From: Rhodoferax sp. GW822-FHT02A01 | Lineage (GTDB): Bacteria > Pseudomonadota > Gammaproteobacteria > Burkholderiales > Burkholderiaceae_C | Length of the DNA stretch: 64,000 bases | Assembly: GCF_038784515.1 (NCBI RefSeq) | Contig: NZ_CP152376.1 | Span: 868,001-932,000, forward strand | Direction of reading: 5' to 3' | Shown: one piece after another, positions 33,194 through 42,140 of the stretch | How positions within the stretch are numbered: the first letter of the stretch is position 1 | How the letters are laid out: each line of letters begins with the position of its first letter | Notes under the pieces: generated by a model | Seen by the model: only the letters and a program-made list of their open reading frames with translations | Told to the model about the DNA's origin: nothing | The model's database searches: none | Translations under genes and position numbers: made by a program

Positions 33194-33979
33194 TCAGCCC
33201 AGCTTGACGCCCTTGACCGCATGGGCGTGCGCCGCGACGGTTATCTGCTCGCCGGTGCCGCCCATCTGGGCGCGCACGGCCTCTTTCAATGCCTGGCGCT
33301 CGTTCTGGCTCAGCTTGTCGGTTCGGCTGCGTATGGACGGACCCTGCAGACCGATGCGCCAATATTCCTCAAAGCTGCCAAAGGTGCGCTCCACCGTCAG
33401 CTTGTGGGTCTGCACTTCAACAAACCCCGCTGCATGCCATGACTGGCGCAGCGCGTCCAGGTTGGCCGCGTGCGGGCTGGGCGGCAAGGCAGGCGTGTGC
33501 CCTATGGCACGCAGTCCATTCTGGATGCCAGCCCACGGAAAGCCGCCCCCTTCCAGATCCCACGCATAGGCGGACGCCACTCCGCCGGTTTTCAGCACCC
33601 GGGCCATCTCGGCCACGCCGCGTGCCGGGTCCGTCAAAAAGAAAATGACCAGTGCCATGACCGCGTAATCCACGCAAGCGTCAGGTAACGGCAATTCCAT
33701 GGAGTCGCCCAACATGAAGCGGGCATTGATACGCGCAAAGCGGTTCTGCGCAAAATGGATTTGCTCCGGAGATGGGTCTATGCCCTGAACGGACTTGGCA
33801 TTGCAACGCTCCAGTAGCAGCTGGGTGAATGCGCCATTGCCACACCCTACGTCAAGCCAGCTCTGCTGCATTGCGGGATTGAGCCAGTCCAGGAATTGCG
33901 ATCCGGCCTCCTGGCTCCAGACACCCATGTATTGCTCATAGGCCGCGCCGTCGTCAAATCGTATAGGTTGTTCTGCCAT
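33194..33979 (-). CDS. class I SAM-dependent methyltransferase
   Basis: A 261-residue Rossmann-like methyltransferase. Motif I is LDVGCGNGAF (about 42-51), the acidic end of strand 2 is in QGIDPSPEQ, and motif IV-like LPLPDACVDYAVMALVIFFLTDP follows (about 95-117). The FL-D of strand 4 and the later VASAYAWDLEGGGFP loop resemble UbiE/COQ5-like enzymes. The C-terminal part has QKLTVERTF-type (HKLTVERTFGSFEEYWR). The substrate is unknown; it is convergent with the barrel gene and divergent from the GGDEF protein. Confidence 0.85.
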   Translation of the reverse strand: MAEQPIRFDDGAAYEQYMGVWSQEAGSQFLDWLNPAMQQSWLDVGCGNGAFTQLLLERCNAKSVQGIDPSPEQIHFAQNRFARINARFMLGDSMELPLPDACVDYAVMALVIFFLTDPARGVAEMARVLKTGGVASAYAWDLEGGGFPWAGIQNGLRAIGHTPALPPSPHAANLDALRQSWHAAGFVEVQTHKLTVERTFGSFEEYWRIGLQGPSIRSRTDKLSQNERQALKEAVRAQMGGTGEQITVAAHAHAVKGVKLG

Positions 33980-34127
33980 TGCAGTTGTTCTGGAGTTGTG
34001 TGACCATCTGATCGTAACGGCTTATTTTGATTCTGATCAAGTGACCCTCTCAATCCTGCGGCCATCCGGATGTGGGAGTGACAGAATAGGTTTTAGGACG
34101 GCGTCACATCGCTCAACTCCCTTCATC

Positions 34128-35570
34128 ATGGACGCCAACGCAATGCAGACGAATCGACATCAGATGATCCGTCAGTTGTTTGACGAATACATTGCAATGT
34201 ATGCGTCACGTGATGAACGGTTGCATGCGCGATTCAGCGAGAACTTCAGTGGCTTTGCAGGCAGCAGCGATGTGCTGGTCAAGAACAAGCCCGCGTGGCT
34301 CGAAGTGACGCATCAGGATTTTGCACAGGTGCCCGGACGCATCCGCATCGAGATGCTGGACCTGTCGATCCAGGACCTTTGTGAAGAGGTCGCCGTGGTG
34401 ACGGCCTTCTTCCATATCCACCTGCCCGGTGACCATGCGCTGTTTGCCAAGGAAGTAGCTCGACTGGTATTGGTGCTGCGCCAGGAGTCGGGTGAATGGA
34501 AGATAGCGCACAGCAGCATATCCATCCCGTATCGCCAGGCCTCCGAAGGCGAGGTCTATCCGCTCAAGAGTCTGCAAGATCGCAACAGCGAGCTGGAGGC
34601 TTTGGTCCGGCAACGTACCCTTGCGTTGCTGGAGAGCCAGTCGCTCTACCAGCTGCTGACCGAAGATGCGCGTGACGTGGTCTGGCGGACTGACAAGGAT
34701 TTGCGCATCACCTACATCAGCCCGGCCGACGAGCGATTGCGCGGTTTCAAGGCTGACGAAGTGATAGGCCACCACGTCTTTGACATGTTCACCGAGGAAG
34801 GTGTGGCACTGGTCAAGGAGTTTATGGAACGCAGACGCCTGGCCGAGCAGTCGGGAAACCCCGTCGGATTTCTGACCTTCGAAGTCGAGCATCGTTGCAA
34901 GGATGGCCATCTGATATGGGGCGAAGTGCTGTCTAAGCCGGAACACGACGCGCAGGGCAACATCACGGGCTACCACGGCATCACACGCGACGTTACCGAG
35001 CGAAGGCTGATGGGCGAGCAGGTCCGGCAGATGGCATTCCATGACCCGCTCACCCGTCTTGCCAACCGGCGCCTGATGGAGGACCGACTGACCCAGGCAT
35101 TGGCTACGGCCGAACGCGTGGGCAGCCATGGTGCCGTGTTGTTTTTGGACCTGGACAACTTCAAACCACTCAACGACGCGCACGGCCATGGCGTGGGAGA
35201 CCTGCTGTTGATGGAGGTTGCCAACCGCCTCAGGAGTTGCGTACGCAAGGGAGACACGGTAGCCCGGTTTGGGGGCGATGAGTTTGTGGTTCTGCTCAAT
35301 AACATGAGTCGTGACCGCAATCTGGCTGCAGCGGAAGCAGCGGCCATCGCGGAGAAGATACGCATCTGCCTGGCAGCTCCCTACTTGCTGCAACCCGAAT
35401 CCGCTGACGCACCGCCTGCCCACATAGAACACCATTGCACCGCCAGCATGGGCGTGGCGATATTCAACGGAACAGAGGCCGGCACCCTGGACATCATTGC
35501 CCGCGCCGACACTGCGATGTACCGCGCCAAGGACGAAGGGCGCAATCGAGTTTGCTTCGCCACGCCATAG
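34128..35570 (+). CDS. diguanylate cyclase: SnoaL-like, PAS and GGDEF domains
   Basis: A 480-residue signalling enzyme that would make cyclic-di-GMP. An N-terminal SnoaL/NTF2-like domain (about 8-140) is followed by a coiled linker, a PAS domain (about 180-295: RDVVWRTDKDLRITYISPAD through HGITRDVTERR) and a GGDEF domain (about 305-478) with the intact catalytic motif RFGGDEFVVLL. An RxxD inhibitory site is not obvious. ATG 34128 is chosen; the frame is open upstream to 33996 and ATG 34143 is an alternative. No membrane segment is seen. The NTF2-like sensor domain fused to PAS is an unusual combination, probably sensing a ligand. Confidence 0.88.
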   Translation: MDANAMQTNRHQMIRQLFDEYIAMYASRDERLHARFSENFSGFAGSSDVLVKNKPAWLEVTHQDFAQVPGRIRIEMLDLSIQDLCEEVAVVTAFFHIHLPGDHALFAKEVARLVLVLRQESGEWKIAHSSISIPYRQASEGEVYPLKSLQDRNSELEALVRQRTLALLESQSLYQLLTEDARDVVWRTDKDLRITYISPADERLRGFKADEVIGHHVFDMFTEEGVALVKEFMERRRLAEQSGNPVGFLTFEVEHRCKDGHLIWGEVLSKPEHDAQGNITGYHGITRDVTERRLMGEQVRQMAFHDPLTRLANRRLMEDRLTQALATAERVGSHGAVLFLDLDNFKPLNDAHGHGVGDLLLMEVANRLRSCVRKGDTVARFGGDEFVVLLNNMSRDRNLAAAEAAAIAEKIRICLAAPYLLQPESADAPPAHIEHHCTASMGVAIFNGTEAGTLDIIARADTAMYRAKDEGRNRVCFATP

Positions 35571-35589
35571 ACCACACCAGGAAACCACC

Positions 35590-36729
35590 ATGAACACACC
35601 ATCCCACAGCTCAGGGCTTCAACTTCGCTCCACCATCACCTCAGGTGGGCAACTGGTACTCGATCTGGTGCCGGTTGAAACACCTGCACCTGCCGCGGAC
35701 GAAGTGGTGGTCCGTGTGGAGGCAGCACCGCTGAACCCTTCCGACATCGGCCTGCTCTTTGGTGCTGCGGACCTTGCCAGCGTGCAGTGCTCCGGTACGC
35801 CGCAATCTCCCATCGTGACCGCCACTGTGCCGCAGGGCGCAATGCGATCCATGGCAGCGCGGCTGGACCAGTCCATGCCGGTTGGCAATGAAGGTGCCGG
35901 TGTGGTGATTGCGGCAGGATCGTCGGATGCGGCGCAGGCGCTCCTGGGCAAGAAGGTGGCGGTTCTGGCAGGCGCCATGTATTCCCAATACCGCTGCGTC
36001 AAGGTGGAACAATGCCTGCTGCTGCCGCCTGATGCCTCCGTGGCAGAAGGAGCCTCGAGCTTTGTCAATCCGCTGACTGCACTGGGCATGGTGCAGACCA
36101 TGCGGCGCGAAGGCCACAAGGCACTGGTGCACACGGCGGCGGCTTCCAATCTGGGGCAGATGCTCAACCGGATTTGCCTCAAGGACGGCATTGCGCTGGT
36201 GAACATTGTGCGCAAACCCGAACAGGTGGAAGTGTTGCGCAAACAGGGCGCAGTACACATCTGCAGCACCGCATCGCCAACCTTCATGGAGGACCTCACC
36301 CAGGCACTCGTGGCCACCGGTGCCACCATTGCATTCGATGCCATCGGCGGCGGCAAGCTGGCCGGGCAGATCCTGACCTGCATGGAGCGTGCGATCAGCA
36401 GCAGCGCCAAGGAATACAGCCGATACGGATCCACCACGCACAAGCAGGTCTATATCTATGGCGGGCTGGATATGGGCCCCACCGAGATCCAGCGCAACTT
36501 CGGCATGACGTGGGGCATGGGTGGCTGGCTGCTGTTTCCGTTTCTGCAAAGCATAGGGCCCGAGGCCGTGCAGACATTGAAGCAGCGCGTTGCACGCGAA
36601 CTGAAGACCACCTTTGCCAGCAGTTACACCCGGGTCGTGTCGCTGGCCGAAGCCCTGCAACCCGAGGCCATTGCCATCTACGGCCAGCGCTCCACCGGAG
36701 CCAAATACCTCATCAATCCCAATTTGTAG
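35590..36729 (+). CDS. MDR-family oxidoreductase (quinone/enoyl reductase-like)
   Basis: A 379-residue medium-chain reductase without the structural zinc cysteines. It has an N-terminal GroES-like part with PLNPSDIGLLFGAAD (about 51-65) and NEGAGVVIAAGSS, a Rossmann region around VHTAAASNLGQMLNR (about 178-192), and a C-terminal IYGGLDMG substrate region. It is likely an NADPH quinone or trans-enoyl-CoA type reductase. The ATG at 35590 follows AGGAAACC. It is immediately upstream of a MarR regulator in the same direction and could share its regulation. Confidence 0.83.
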   Translation: MNTPSHSSGLQLRSTITSGGQLVLDLVPVETPAPAADEVVVRVEAAPLNPSDIGLLFGAADLASVQCSGTPQSPIVTATVPQGAMRSMAARLDQSMPVGNEGAGVVIAAGSSDAAQALLGKKVAVLAGAMYSQYRCVKVEQCLLLPPDASVAEGASSFVNPLTALGMVQTMRREGHKALVHTAAASNLGQMLNRICLKDGIALVNIVRKPEQVEVLRKQGAVHICSTASPTFMEDLTQALVATGATIAFDAIGGGKLAGQILTCMERAISSSAKEYSRYGSTTHKQVYIYGGLDMGPTEIQRNFGMTWGMGGWLLFPFLQSIGPEAVQTLKQRVARELKTTFASSYTRVVSLAEALQPEAIAIYGQRSTGAKYLINPNL

Positions 36730-36784
36730 CAGACGGCGCCGGACGTGTCTGCGCTAGGCACCTGGTCTCACGCGACTCATTTTA

Positions 36785-36801
36785 GTAAACTGATTTACAA
36801 T
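36785..36801 (+). promoter_or_regulatory. MarR operator overlapping a promoter
   Basis: GTAAA-CTGA-TTTAC is a perfect inverted repeat (36785-36798) and overlaps a candidate -10 box, TACAAT (36796-36801), just 6 bases before the MarR ATG. This placement is typical for a self-repressing MarR regulator. No clear -35 box was found. Confidence 0.6.
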
Positions 36802-36807
36802 AATCGC

Positions 36808-37254
36808 ATGGCTAAAAGCGATATCAACAACCGCTTCGGTTTTCTGGTCAATGAAGTGGGACGTCTGTATGGCAGGCGTTTTGATCAGCTGTCGCGCCAA
36901 CAGCTGGGGCTTTCCCGGGCACAGTGCCGACTGATCAACATCCTGGCACGCCATGCAGGCGATACGCCGCTGACACAGACCGAGCTGGCTGATCGTCTGG
37001 ACCTCACGACCATGGGTGTGGCGTCCCTGTGCAAGCGCCTGGAGTCGGGCGGCTGGGTGACACGCCGCGTCAGCCCGACCGACAGCCGCGCCAATGAAAT
37101 CGTGTTGCAACCCAAGGCGCTGGAAGAGCTCAAGGCCGCACATGCCATCAGCGACAAGGTGCAGGTGCAGGCGCTGCAAGGCCTGTCGGCACAGCAGCGC
37201 AGCGCGCTGATGGACATGCTGCATCACATACACAACAACCTCACCGCGCCGTGA
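36808..37254 (+). CDS. MarR-family transcriptional regulator
   Basis: A 148-residue dimeric winged-helix repressor. The central helix-turn-helix is in LTQTELADRLDLTTMGVASLCKRLE (about 56-80), and the wing includes GGWVTRRVSPTDSRANEIVLQ. The ATG at 36808 is preferred over an upstream in-frame start. The downstream MFS gene starts 4 bases before its stop, so they form one transcription unit. An inverted repeat at the promoter is the probable binding site. The ligand is likely a toxic aromatic or drug exported by the adjacent pump. Confidence 0.93.
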   Translation: MAKSDINNRFGFLVNEVGRLYGRRFDQLSRQQLGLSRAQCRLINILARHAGDTPLTQTELADRLDLTTMGVASLCKRLESGGWVTRRVSPTDSRANEIVLQPKALEELKAAHAISDKVQVQALQGLSAQQRSALMDMLHHIHNNLTAP

Positions 37255-38774
37255 ACGCTGTGCCGCACAAGGGCATGATCACGCTGTCGATCATGCTGGC
37301 CACCATCATGCAGGCGCTGGACACCACCATCGCCAACGTGGCCTTGCCGCATATGCAGGGTGCCCTGCAAAGTTCGCAGGACCAGATCAGCTGGGTGCTG
37401 ACGTCCTACATCGTTGCCGCGGCCATCGCCACGCCGCTGACCGGCTGGCTGTGCGGCCAATGGGGCCGCAGACAGGTGTTCCTGATTGCCGTGGTTGGCT
37501 TCACGATCGCGTCGGCACTGTGCGGCATGGCGCAGAACTTGAGCGAGATCGTGCTGGCGCGTCTGCTGCAAGGCGTGTTTGGTGCGGCTCTGGTTCCGCT
37601 GTCCCAAGCAGTGCTGCTGGACATCAACCCCAAGGAGAAGGTCGGTCAAGCCATGGCCATCTGGGGCGCGGGCATCATGATCGGCCCCATCCTCGGCCCC
37701 GTGATGGGCGGCTGGCTGACGGAGAACGCCAATTGGCGCTGGGTGTTCTTCATCAACCTTCCAGTGGGTGTGTTTGCCTTCTATGGCATTGCCCGCTATC
37801 TGCCGGAGAGCAAGCCCGCAGGAGAACAACTGGACATCTTTGGCCTCACCACCCTGAGTCTGGCCGTCGGTCTGCTGCAACTGTTTTTGGATCGGGGCGA
37901 GCAGCTGGACTGGTTCAATTCGCCGGAGATCTGCGCCGAGGCAATTGGCTGCGTCGTGGCGCTTGCCTACTTCATAGCCCATACGCTCACCACCACGAAA
38001 GTGTCCTTCCTGAACCGCGCGCTGCTCAAGGACCGCAACTTCATCACCGGCATTGCGTTTGCCTTTGTGGTGGGCATGATTCTGTATGCCACGATGGCCC
38101 TGCTACCGGCGTTTCTGCAGGGCTTGTTGGGTTACCCGGTCGTCTTTACCGGCGAGATCATGGCGCCGCGAGGCCTGGGAACCATGCTGGCCATGATGGT
38201 GGTGGGCAAGCTGGTGCATCGTTTCGACCTGCGGGCCATCATGGCATTCGGCTTTTGTCTCACGGCCTACTCGCTCTACCAGATGACACACATCACGCTG
38301 GACATGGATAGCACCCTGGTGACCGTCTCCGGCTTCATCCAGGGCATGGGTATTGGCTTTACCTTCGTCCCCTTGAGCGCCGTGACTTTTGCCACACTGG
38401 CACCCGGGCTGCGCAACGAAGGCACTCCGGTCTACAGCCTGATGCGCAACATTGGTAGCAGCGTGGGCATCTCCATCGTGCAGGCACTGCTCACTGAATC
38501 GATGGCACGGGCCCATGCCGAACTGGCAGTGGACATCAACTACACCAACCAAGTGCTGCAGGCTTTGCCACCCGCCATGAGCTCGCTAACTCCCTCGGGG
38601 CTGGCGGTCATTGACATGGAAGTCAATCGCCAGGCGGCCATGCTTGCCTACGTAGGCGACTTTCGGGTGATGATGTGGCTGACCCTGTTGACCATGCCGC
38701 TGCTGCTGTTGATACGTCCGGCAGAGAAGCTGCCGACCACAGGCACACCGGCCGAAGCGGAAGCCCTTCACTAG
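37251..38774 (+). CDS. DHA2-family multidrug efflux MFS transporter
   Basis: A 507-residue, 14-helix major facilitator of the EmrB/QacA group. Motif A is in GWLCGQWGRRQVFL (about 64-77) and motif C in GAGIMIGPILGPVMGGWLT (about 139-157), with NWRWVFFINLPVG as further evidence. It overlaps the MarR gene by 4 bases with a GTG start; ATG 37275 is an alternative. The membrane fusion partner EmrA and an outer-membrane channel are not in the window, so either they lie elsewhere or it works alone. Its likely role is proton-driven export of toxic compounds under MarR control. Confidence 0.93.
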   Translation: MNAVPHKGMITLSIMLATIMQALDTTIANVALPHMQGALQSSQDQISWVLTSYIVAAAIATPLTGWLCGQWGRRQVFLIAVVGFTIASALCGMAQNLSEIVLARLLQGVFGAALVPLSQAVLLDINPKEKVGQAMAIWGAGIMIGPILGPVMGGWLTENANWRWVFFINLPVGVFAFYGIARYLPESKPAGEQLDIFGLTTLSLAVGLLQLFLDRGEQLDWFNSPEICAEAIGCVVALAYFIAHTLTTTKVSFLNRALLKDRNFITGIAFAFVVGMILYATMALLPAFLQGLLGYPVVFTGEIMAPRGLGTMLAMMVVGKLVHRFDLRAIMAFGFCLTAYSLYQMTHITLDMDSTLVTVSGFIQGMGIGFTFVPLSAVTFATLAPGLRNEGTPVYSLMRNIGSSVGISIVQALLTESMARAHAELAVDINYTNQVLQALPPAMSSLTPSGLAVIDMEVNRQAAMLAYVGDFRVMMWLTLLTMPLLLLIRPAEKLPTTGTPAEAEALH

Positions 38775-38841
38775 CTGAGCGAAAACCTCTAGCGGGCGCT
38801 GTGACGAACTGCAAAAGGCCTCATGCATTCACAATGCTCCG

Positions 38842-39747
38842 TCAATATACGGGTAGCGCTCCTGGTGGCCGGTCCTTGAACCGTTTGTGGACCCAATAGT
38901 ACTGGTCGGGCATGCTGCGAATCACCTGTTCCAGCCAGTGATTCATGTAAGTGGTATCGGCCTCAACGTCGGAACTCGGGTAGTCGGCCCAGGCGCGATG
39001 CACCTCGATTTCATATCCGGTACGTGTCATCCTGGCAGTCACCGGAACTACCTGAGCCAGACCAAGACGTGCGAAACGAGACAGCGATGGAACGGTCGCC
39101 GCCGGTACGCCAAAAAACGGAACAAAGATGGACTCCTTCAGACCGAAATTCATGTCCGGCAACAAATACAGAAGCGATCCAGCGCGCAATGCACTCACCA
39201 CAGCCTTCACGCCGTGGTCTCGGTAGAACAGTTGTAGTTGACCAAATCGCCGACGCCCAACGTGCAACCAGTGATCCACGGCCTGGTTTCGCTGCGGCGT
39301 GTAGATGCTCACCATGGGGCGGGCGAGAATGAGGTTCAATGCGGTGCCTGCTGCATCCAAGCCATAAAAATGCGGTGCAAAGACGACAGTTGGCTCGGTG
39401 CCATGCAATGCTTCCACGGCCCCCACCAAATGCAAGCGTCTACGCACAGTCTCCGGCTTGGCATGCCAAAGCCAGGCGCGGTCAAGCCACGATTGGGCGA
39501 AATAGATGAAACTTTGGCGAGCCCAACGCTCCCGCTGTTGCACCGACACCTCGGGAAAACACAACGCCAGATTGGCCAGCACGACTTTGCGACGTTTGAC
39601 GACAAGCCCGTAAAGCAAGCCGCCTAACAATGCGCCCAACGCCCGAATCCAGGACAGAGGCAATGGCGCCATCACCCGCATAAGCAGCAAGCCAATATGG
39701 TGTGGCGGGCGCGCGCGCGCCATCGGGCTCTTGTGATCGCAAGTCAT
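38842..39747 (-). CDS. lipid A biosynthesis acyltransferase (LpxL/HtrB family)
   Basis: A 301-residue inner-membrane acyltransferase that adds secondary acyl chains to lipid A from acyl-ACP. The catalytic HX4D motif is HFYGLD (about 124-129). Also present are the YTPQRN region near 150 and the MNFGLKESIFVPFFGVPAAT (about 200-219) conserved block. A hydrophobic segment (about 20-50) anchors it. The ATG at 39747 is used; ATG 39723 (MARARPP) is an alternative. It is convergent with the MFS gene. Whether it is the only late acyltransferase cannot be told here. Confidence 0.9.
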   Translation of the reverse strand: MTCDHKSPMARARPPHHIGLLLMRVMAPLPLSWIRALGALLGGLLYGLVVKRRKVVLANLALCFPEVSVQQRERWARQSFIYFAQSWLDRAWLWHAKPETVRRRLHLVGAVEALHGTEPTVVFAPHFYGLDAAGTALNLILARPMVSIYTPQRNQAVDHWLHVGRRRFGQLQLFYRDHGVKAVVSALRAGSLLYLLPDMNFGLKESIFVPFFGVPAATVPSLSRFARLGLAQVVPVTARMTRTGYEIEVHRAWADYPSSDVEADTTYMNHWLEQVIRSMPDQYYWVHKRFKDRPPGALPVY

Positions 39748-40265
39748 TGAAAATACTTAGAGAGGAGAGTGTTCGACAAAAGGACACAGCACGGGTTTGT
39801 GACGGATATGGACTGACCATCGGGCATAGCCCTGTCACGGGTCAGTAGGCCAATCTGGTCAACCCCTGTAGTTTCGGTGCATTCAAGGCATTCCCGAGCC
39901 GACTTTACGCAACTTGTCAGTTTGTTACCAAATTGCCAAACAGTTGGTACAAATGCTTCGGGAGCATTTCACGAGTGGTGAGCATGTATTTTTAGCTACT
40001 CCATTCGCCGTATCAATACATATATATATTTCAAACTGACACAGTATTTACGTATTCGTTACCATTTCTAACTATTGGAAACGGCTGATTTCGAATACCC
40101 ATTTTCCGATTCCGATACTTGACCAGAATCTGAATCTGTGTCGGCTTGCATGGTTCCGTTCTGCAAAATGGGAAGTGCGCCGCAATGTGGCTCGCGTCGC
40201 TTGTATCGGCAGCTCAATTCACAGTTTCTGTGGGAGAGTTTTCTATCTACCTGCGCTGCAGGTCT
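39748..40265. other. AT-rich intergenic region with an inverted repeat
   Basis: About 520 bases between the lipid A acyltransferase and the NYN gene, visibly AT-richer than the flanks, including a TATATATATATT stretch near 40018-40029. No credible gene is present. It holds an inverted repeat, TTTGT(T)ACCAA at 39921-39931 and TTGGTACAAA at 39944-39953, with one extra base on the left arm. A short hairpin ACCTGC-GCT-GCAGGT (40249-40263) lies just after the NYN stop, but no T-run follows on that strand. Confidence 0.5.
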
Positions 40266-41051
40266 TCAAGACGATTTGTAGCGCAGCTGATTGGGCTGCT
40301 TTTCCGGTGTCAGTTCAAACTGGCCGGGAAACTTCTTGAAAAGTTTGGTGGAAGCGGCATTTCTTCCGATGAGCTTGGCGTGGTGCAGTTGCATGACGAT
40401 ATCGCCAAGGGGCTGAACTTGACCGGTCTTCAGTGCCGGTGCAGCTTGCAGAATCTGCTCCAAAGTGACTTCCGCTTTTTCAGCACTTTTTGCTGACGCG
40501 GATTTCTTTTTCTCGGTGACTTTTTTTGCCAAAGGTTCAGGGGCGGTCGTATCGGATGCCTTCTTTGCAGCGGACCTCTTGACGGGTGTCTTTCTCGCCG
40601 GTGCGCGTGCTTCTTCTTTCGCCCGTTCCTTAACCGCTTCCCTACCGACAAAGAGCACCGAGTCGTACGCATGCACAGCCTCGGAGGCCATCTTGGTCCG
40701 CTCGGAAACGCAAATCATGCGAATGCCACGCTCGCGCAGGCGCACCACCAACGGCACGAAATCCGCATCCCCGGAACCAATGGCAATCACTGTCGGCTTG
40801 GGGAGCTGGCAGGCCAGCTCCATTGCGTCCACCGCCAAGGCCACGTCCGTGGTGTTCTTGGTCAGGGACAGGTTCACAAACGGGCGTATGGCCCAGGTCA
40901 GCATGGTTTGCGCGAGCCCCTTGAGATTCTCCGCACTGCCATAGGCGCGCCGCACTGCCAGACTGCCTTCTGCCGCCTCCAGGCTGCTACATGCCTCTTC
41001 TATCCAGGCTGCCGACGACAGATTGTCAGCGTCAATGAGGAAAACGATCAT
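40266..41051 (-). CDS. NYN-domain protein with OST-HTH/LOTUS-like C-terminus
   Basis: A 261-residue protein. The N-terminal PIN-like NYN domain (about 1-140) has FLIDADN at its start and acidic residues in TKNTTDVALAVDAMEL and GSGDADFVPLV, the expected metal-binding triad of a ribonuclease. A basic Lys/Ala-rich linker (about 145-190) leads to a C-terminal helical region resembling OST-HTH/LOTUS, LEQILQAAPALKTGQVQPLGDIV. The ATG at 41051 has AAGGA about 10 bases upstream; a start at 41081 would add 10 residues. Such proteins (LabA/DUF88 family) are thought to act on RNA. The target is unknown. Confidence 0.85.
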   Translation of the reverse strand: MIVFLIDADNLSSAAWIEEACSSLEAAEGSLAVRRAYGSAENLKGLAQTMLTWAIRPFVNLSLTKNTTDVALAVDAMELACQLPKPTVIAIGSGDADFVPLVVRLRERGIRMICVSERTKMASEAVHAYDSVLFVGREAVKERAKEEARAPARKTPVKRSAAKKASDTTAPEPLAKKVTEKKKSASAKSAEKAEVTLEQILQAAPALKTGQVQPLGDIVMQLHHAKLIGRNAASTKLFKKFPGQFELTPEKQPNQLRYKSS

Positions 41052-41064
41052 GGCCTTGGTCCTT

Positions 41065-41412
41065 TTAGCCGATTGAAACACCCAGAACCACCCAACACAA
41101 GGCGCTGTGGACCGCGAACAAATGGCTCTTGTGGGAGTGGCGGCGAACCGGATTCATCGTCACCGGTTCAAACAGAATTGCCTCTTTCTGGTCGACAACC
41201 GCCCGACCATGGGCCGCTTCGCAAGCAAATTTCCCGGGGCCGTCTTCGAGGATGCTAGCCATGCCTCGCATTTGGAGGATTTCAGCTTTGATTCTTTTGT
41301 CTATGCTGACCTTGTCACCCACCAGCGGATCCCATATAGGCTCGATCTGTAGGCCATCACGTGCCGAGACGTCATTCACAAATATTCGTACAGGTTGCAC
41401 AATAGTAGTCAT
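41065..41412 (-). pseudogene. HMG-CoA lyase-like fragment
   Basis: The open frame (115 residues) starts with MTTIVQPVRIFVNDVSARDGLQIEP, the start of a hydroxymethylglutaryl-CoA lyase (the RDGLQ-E motif is diagnostic). The similarity I can see fades after about residue 45, and the lyase should run to about 300 residues, so most of the enzyme is missing. It is 11 bases after the CaiB stop on the same strand, so the two were an operon. The rest of the frame, near GKFACEAAHGRAV, matches nothing I know. This is a decayed remnant beside the island. Confidence 0.6.
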
Positions 41413-41423
41413 GGAAGTCTCCG

Positions 41424-42137
41424 TTAAATCACGCCGTCAGCATGCAAACGAGCGATGGCGTCAGCGGATACACCCAGGGACGTCAATACTTCATCCGTAT
41501 GTGCACCCAATGCTGGGCCAACCCACTCTATATGGCCCGGTGTGGCGCTGAGTTTGGGCACGATGCCCGGAAAGTCAATGAGCGCACCATCCGGCAGCTG
41601 GTGACGTTCAATCATCTGACGTGCGCGGTAGTGTGGATCCCTGTGTATGTCGGCAGCGGAATAGACGCGTCCTACCGGAACCTCGGCGGCCTCCAATACA
41701 TTCAGGACATCGGGCAGGGACCGTCTAAGCGTCCATTCACTGATGGCTTCATCCAACATTTCGTTGTTCCGCACACGTCCATCGTTGTGCGCCAGCTCAG
41801 GGTTGTTGGCGAGATCGTCACGATCTATCGCTGCCATCAGGCGCTTGAATATGCCGTCGCCGTTGCCTGCAATCACCACGTATTGCCCGTCACCACATCG
41901 ATAGGTGTTGGAAGGTGAAATGCCCGGCAGGCTGGCGCCGGAGCGCTCTCGGATAAAGCCGCTTTGCGCGTACTCCGGGATGAGGCTTTCCATGATTGCA
42001 AACACCGACTCATATAGTGCAACATCGATGTACTGCCCCTTTCCACCATTGACTTTTAGATGATGCATGGCGAGCAGCGCGCCAATCGTTCCGTATAGTG
42101 ATGCAAGTGTGTCGCCTAGACTGACGCCCGTGCGCAC
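41424..42137 (-). pseudogene. CaiB/BaiF CoA-transferase, 5'-truncated
   Basis: An open frame of about 237 residues holding the C-terminal part of a CaiB-type CoA-transferase (normally about 400 residues). It begins VRTGVSLGDTLASLYGTIGA and includes GQYVVIAGNG and AAEVPVGRVYSAADIH. The N-terminal third, including the catalytic aspartate region, is absent. Translation could only start at a GTG at 42137 or later. The homology stops at about 42140, where a plus-strand integrase begins, so a recombination event removed the 5' part. It is followed by the lyase fragment, which suggests a lost CoA-based carboxylic acid degradation pathway. Confidence 0.75.
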
Positions 42138-42140
42138 CGG

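Noticed and set aside
40146..40496. 116-residue plus-strand frame at the end of the NYN gene
   Set aside because: Mostly antisense to the NYN gene, with no ribosome binding site and no similarity.
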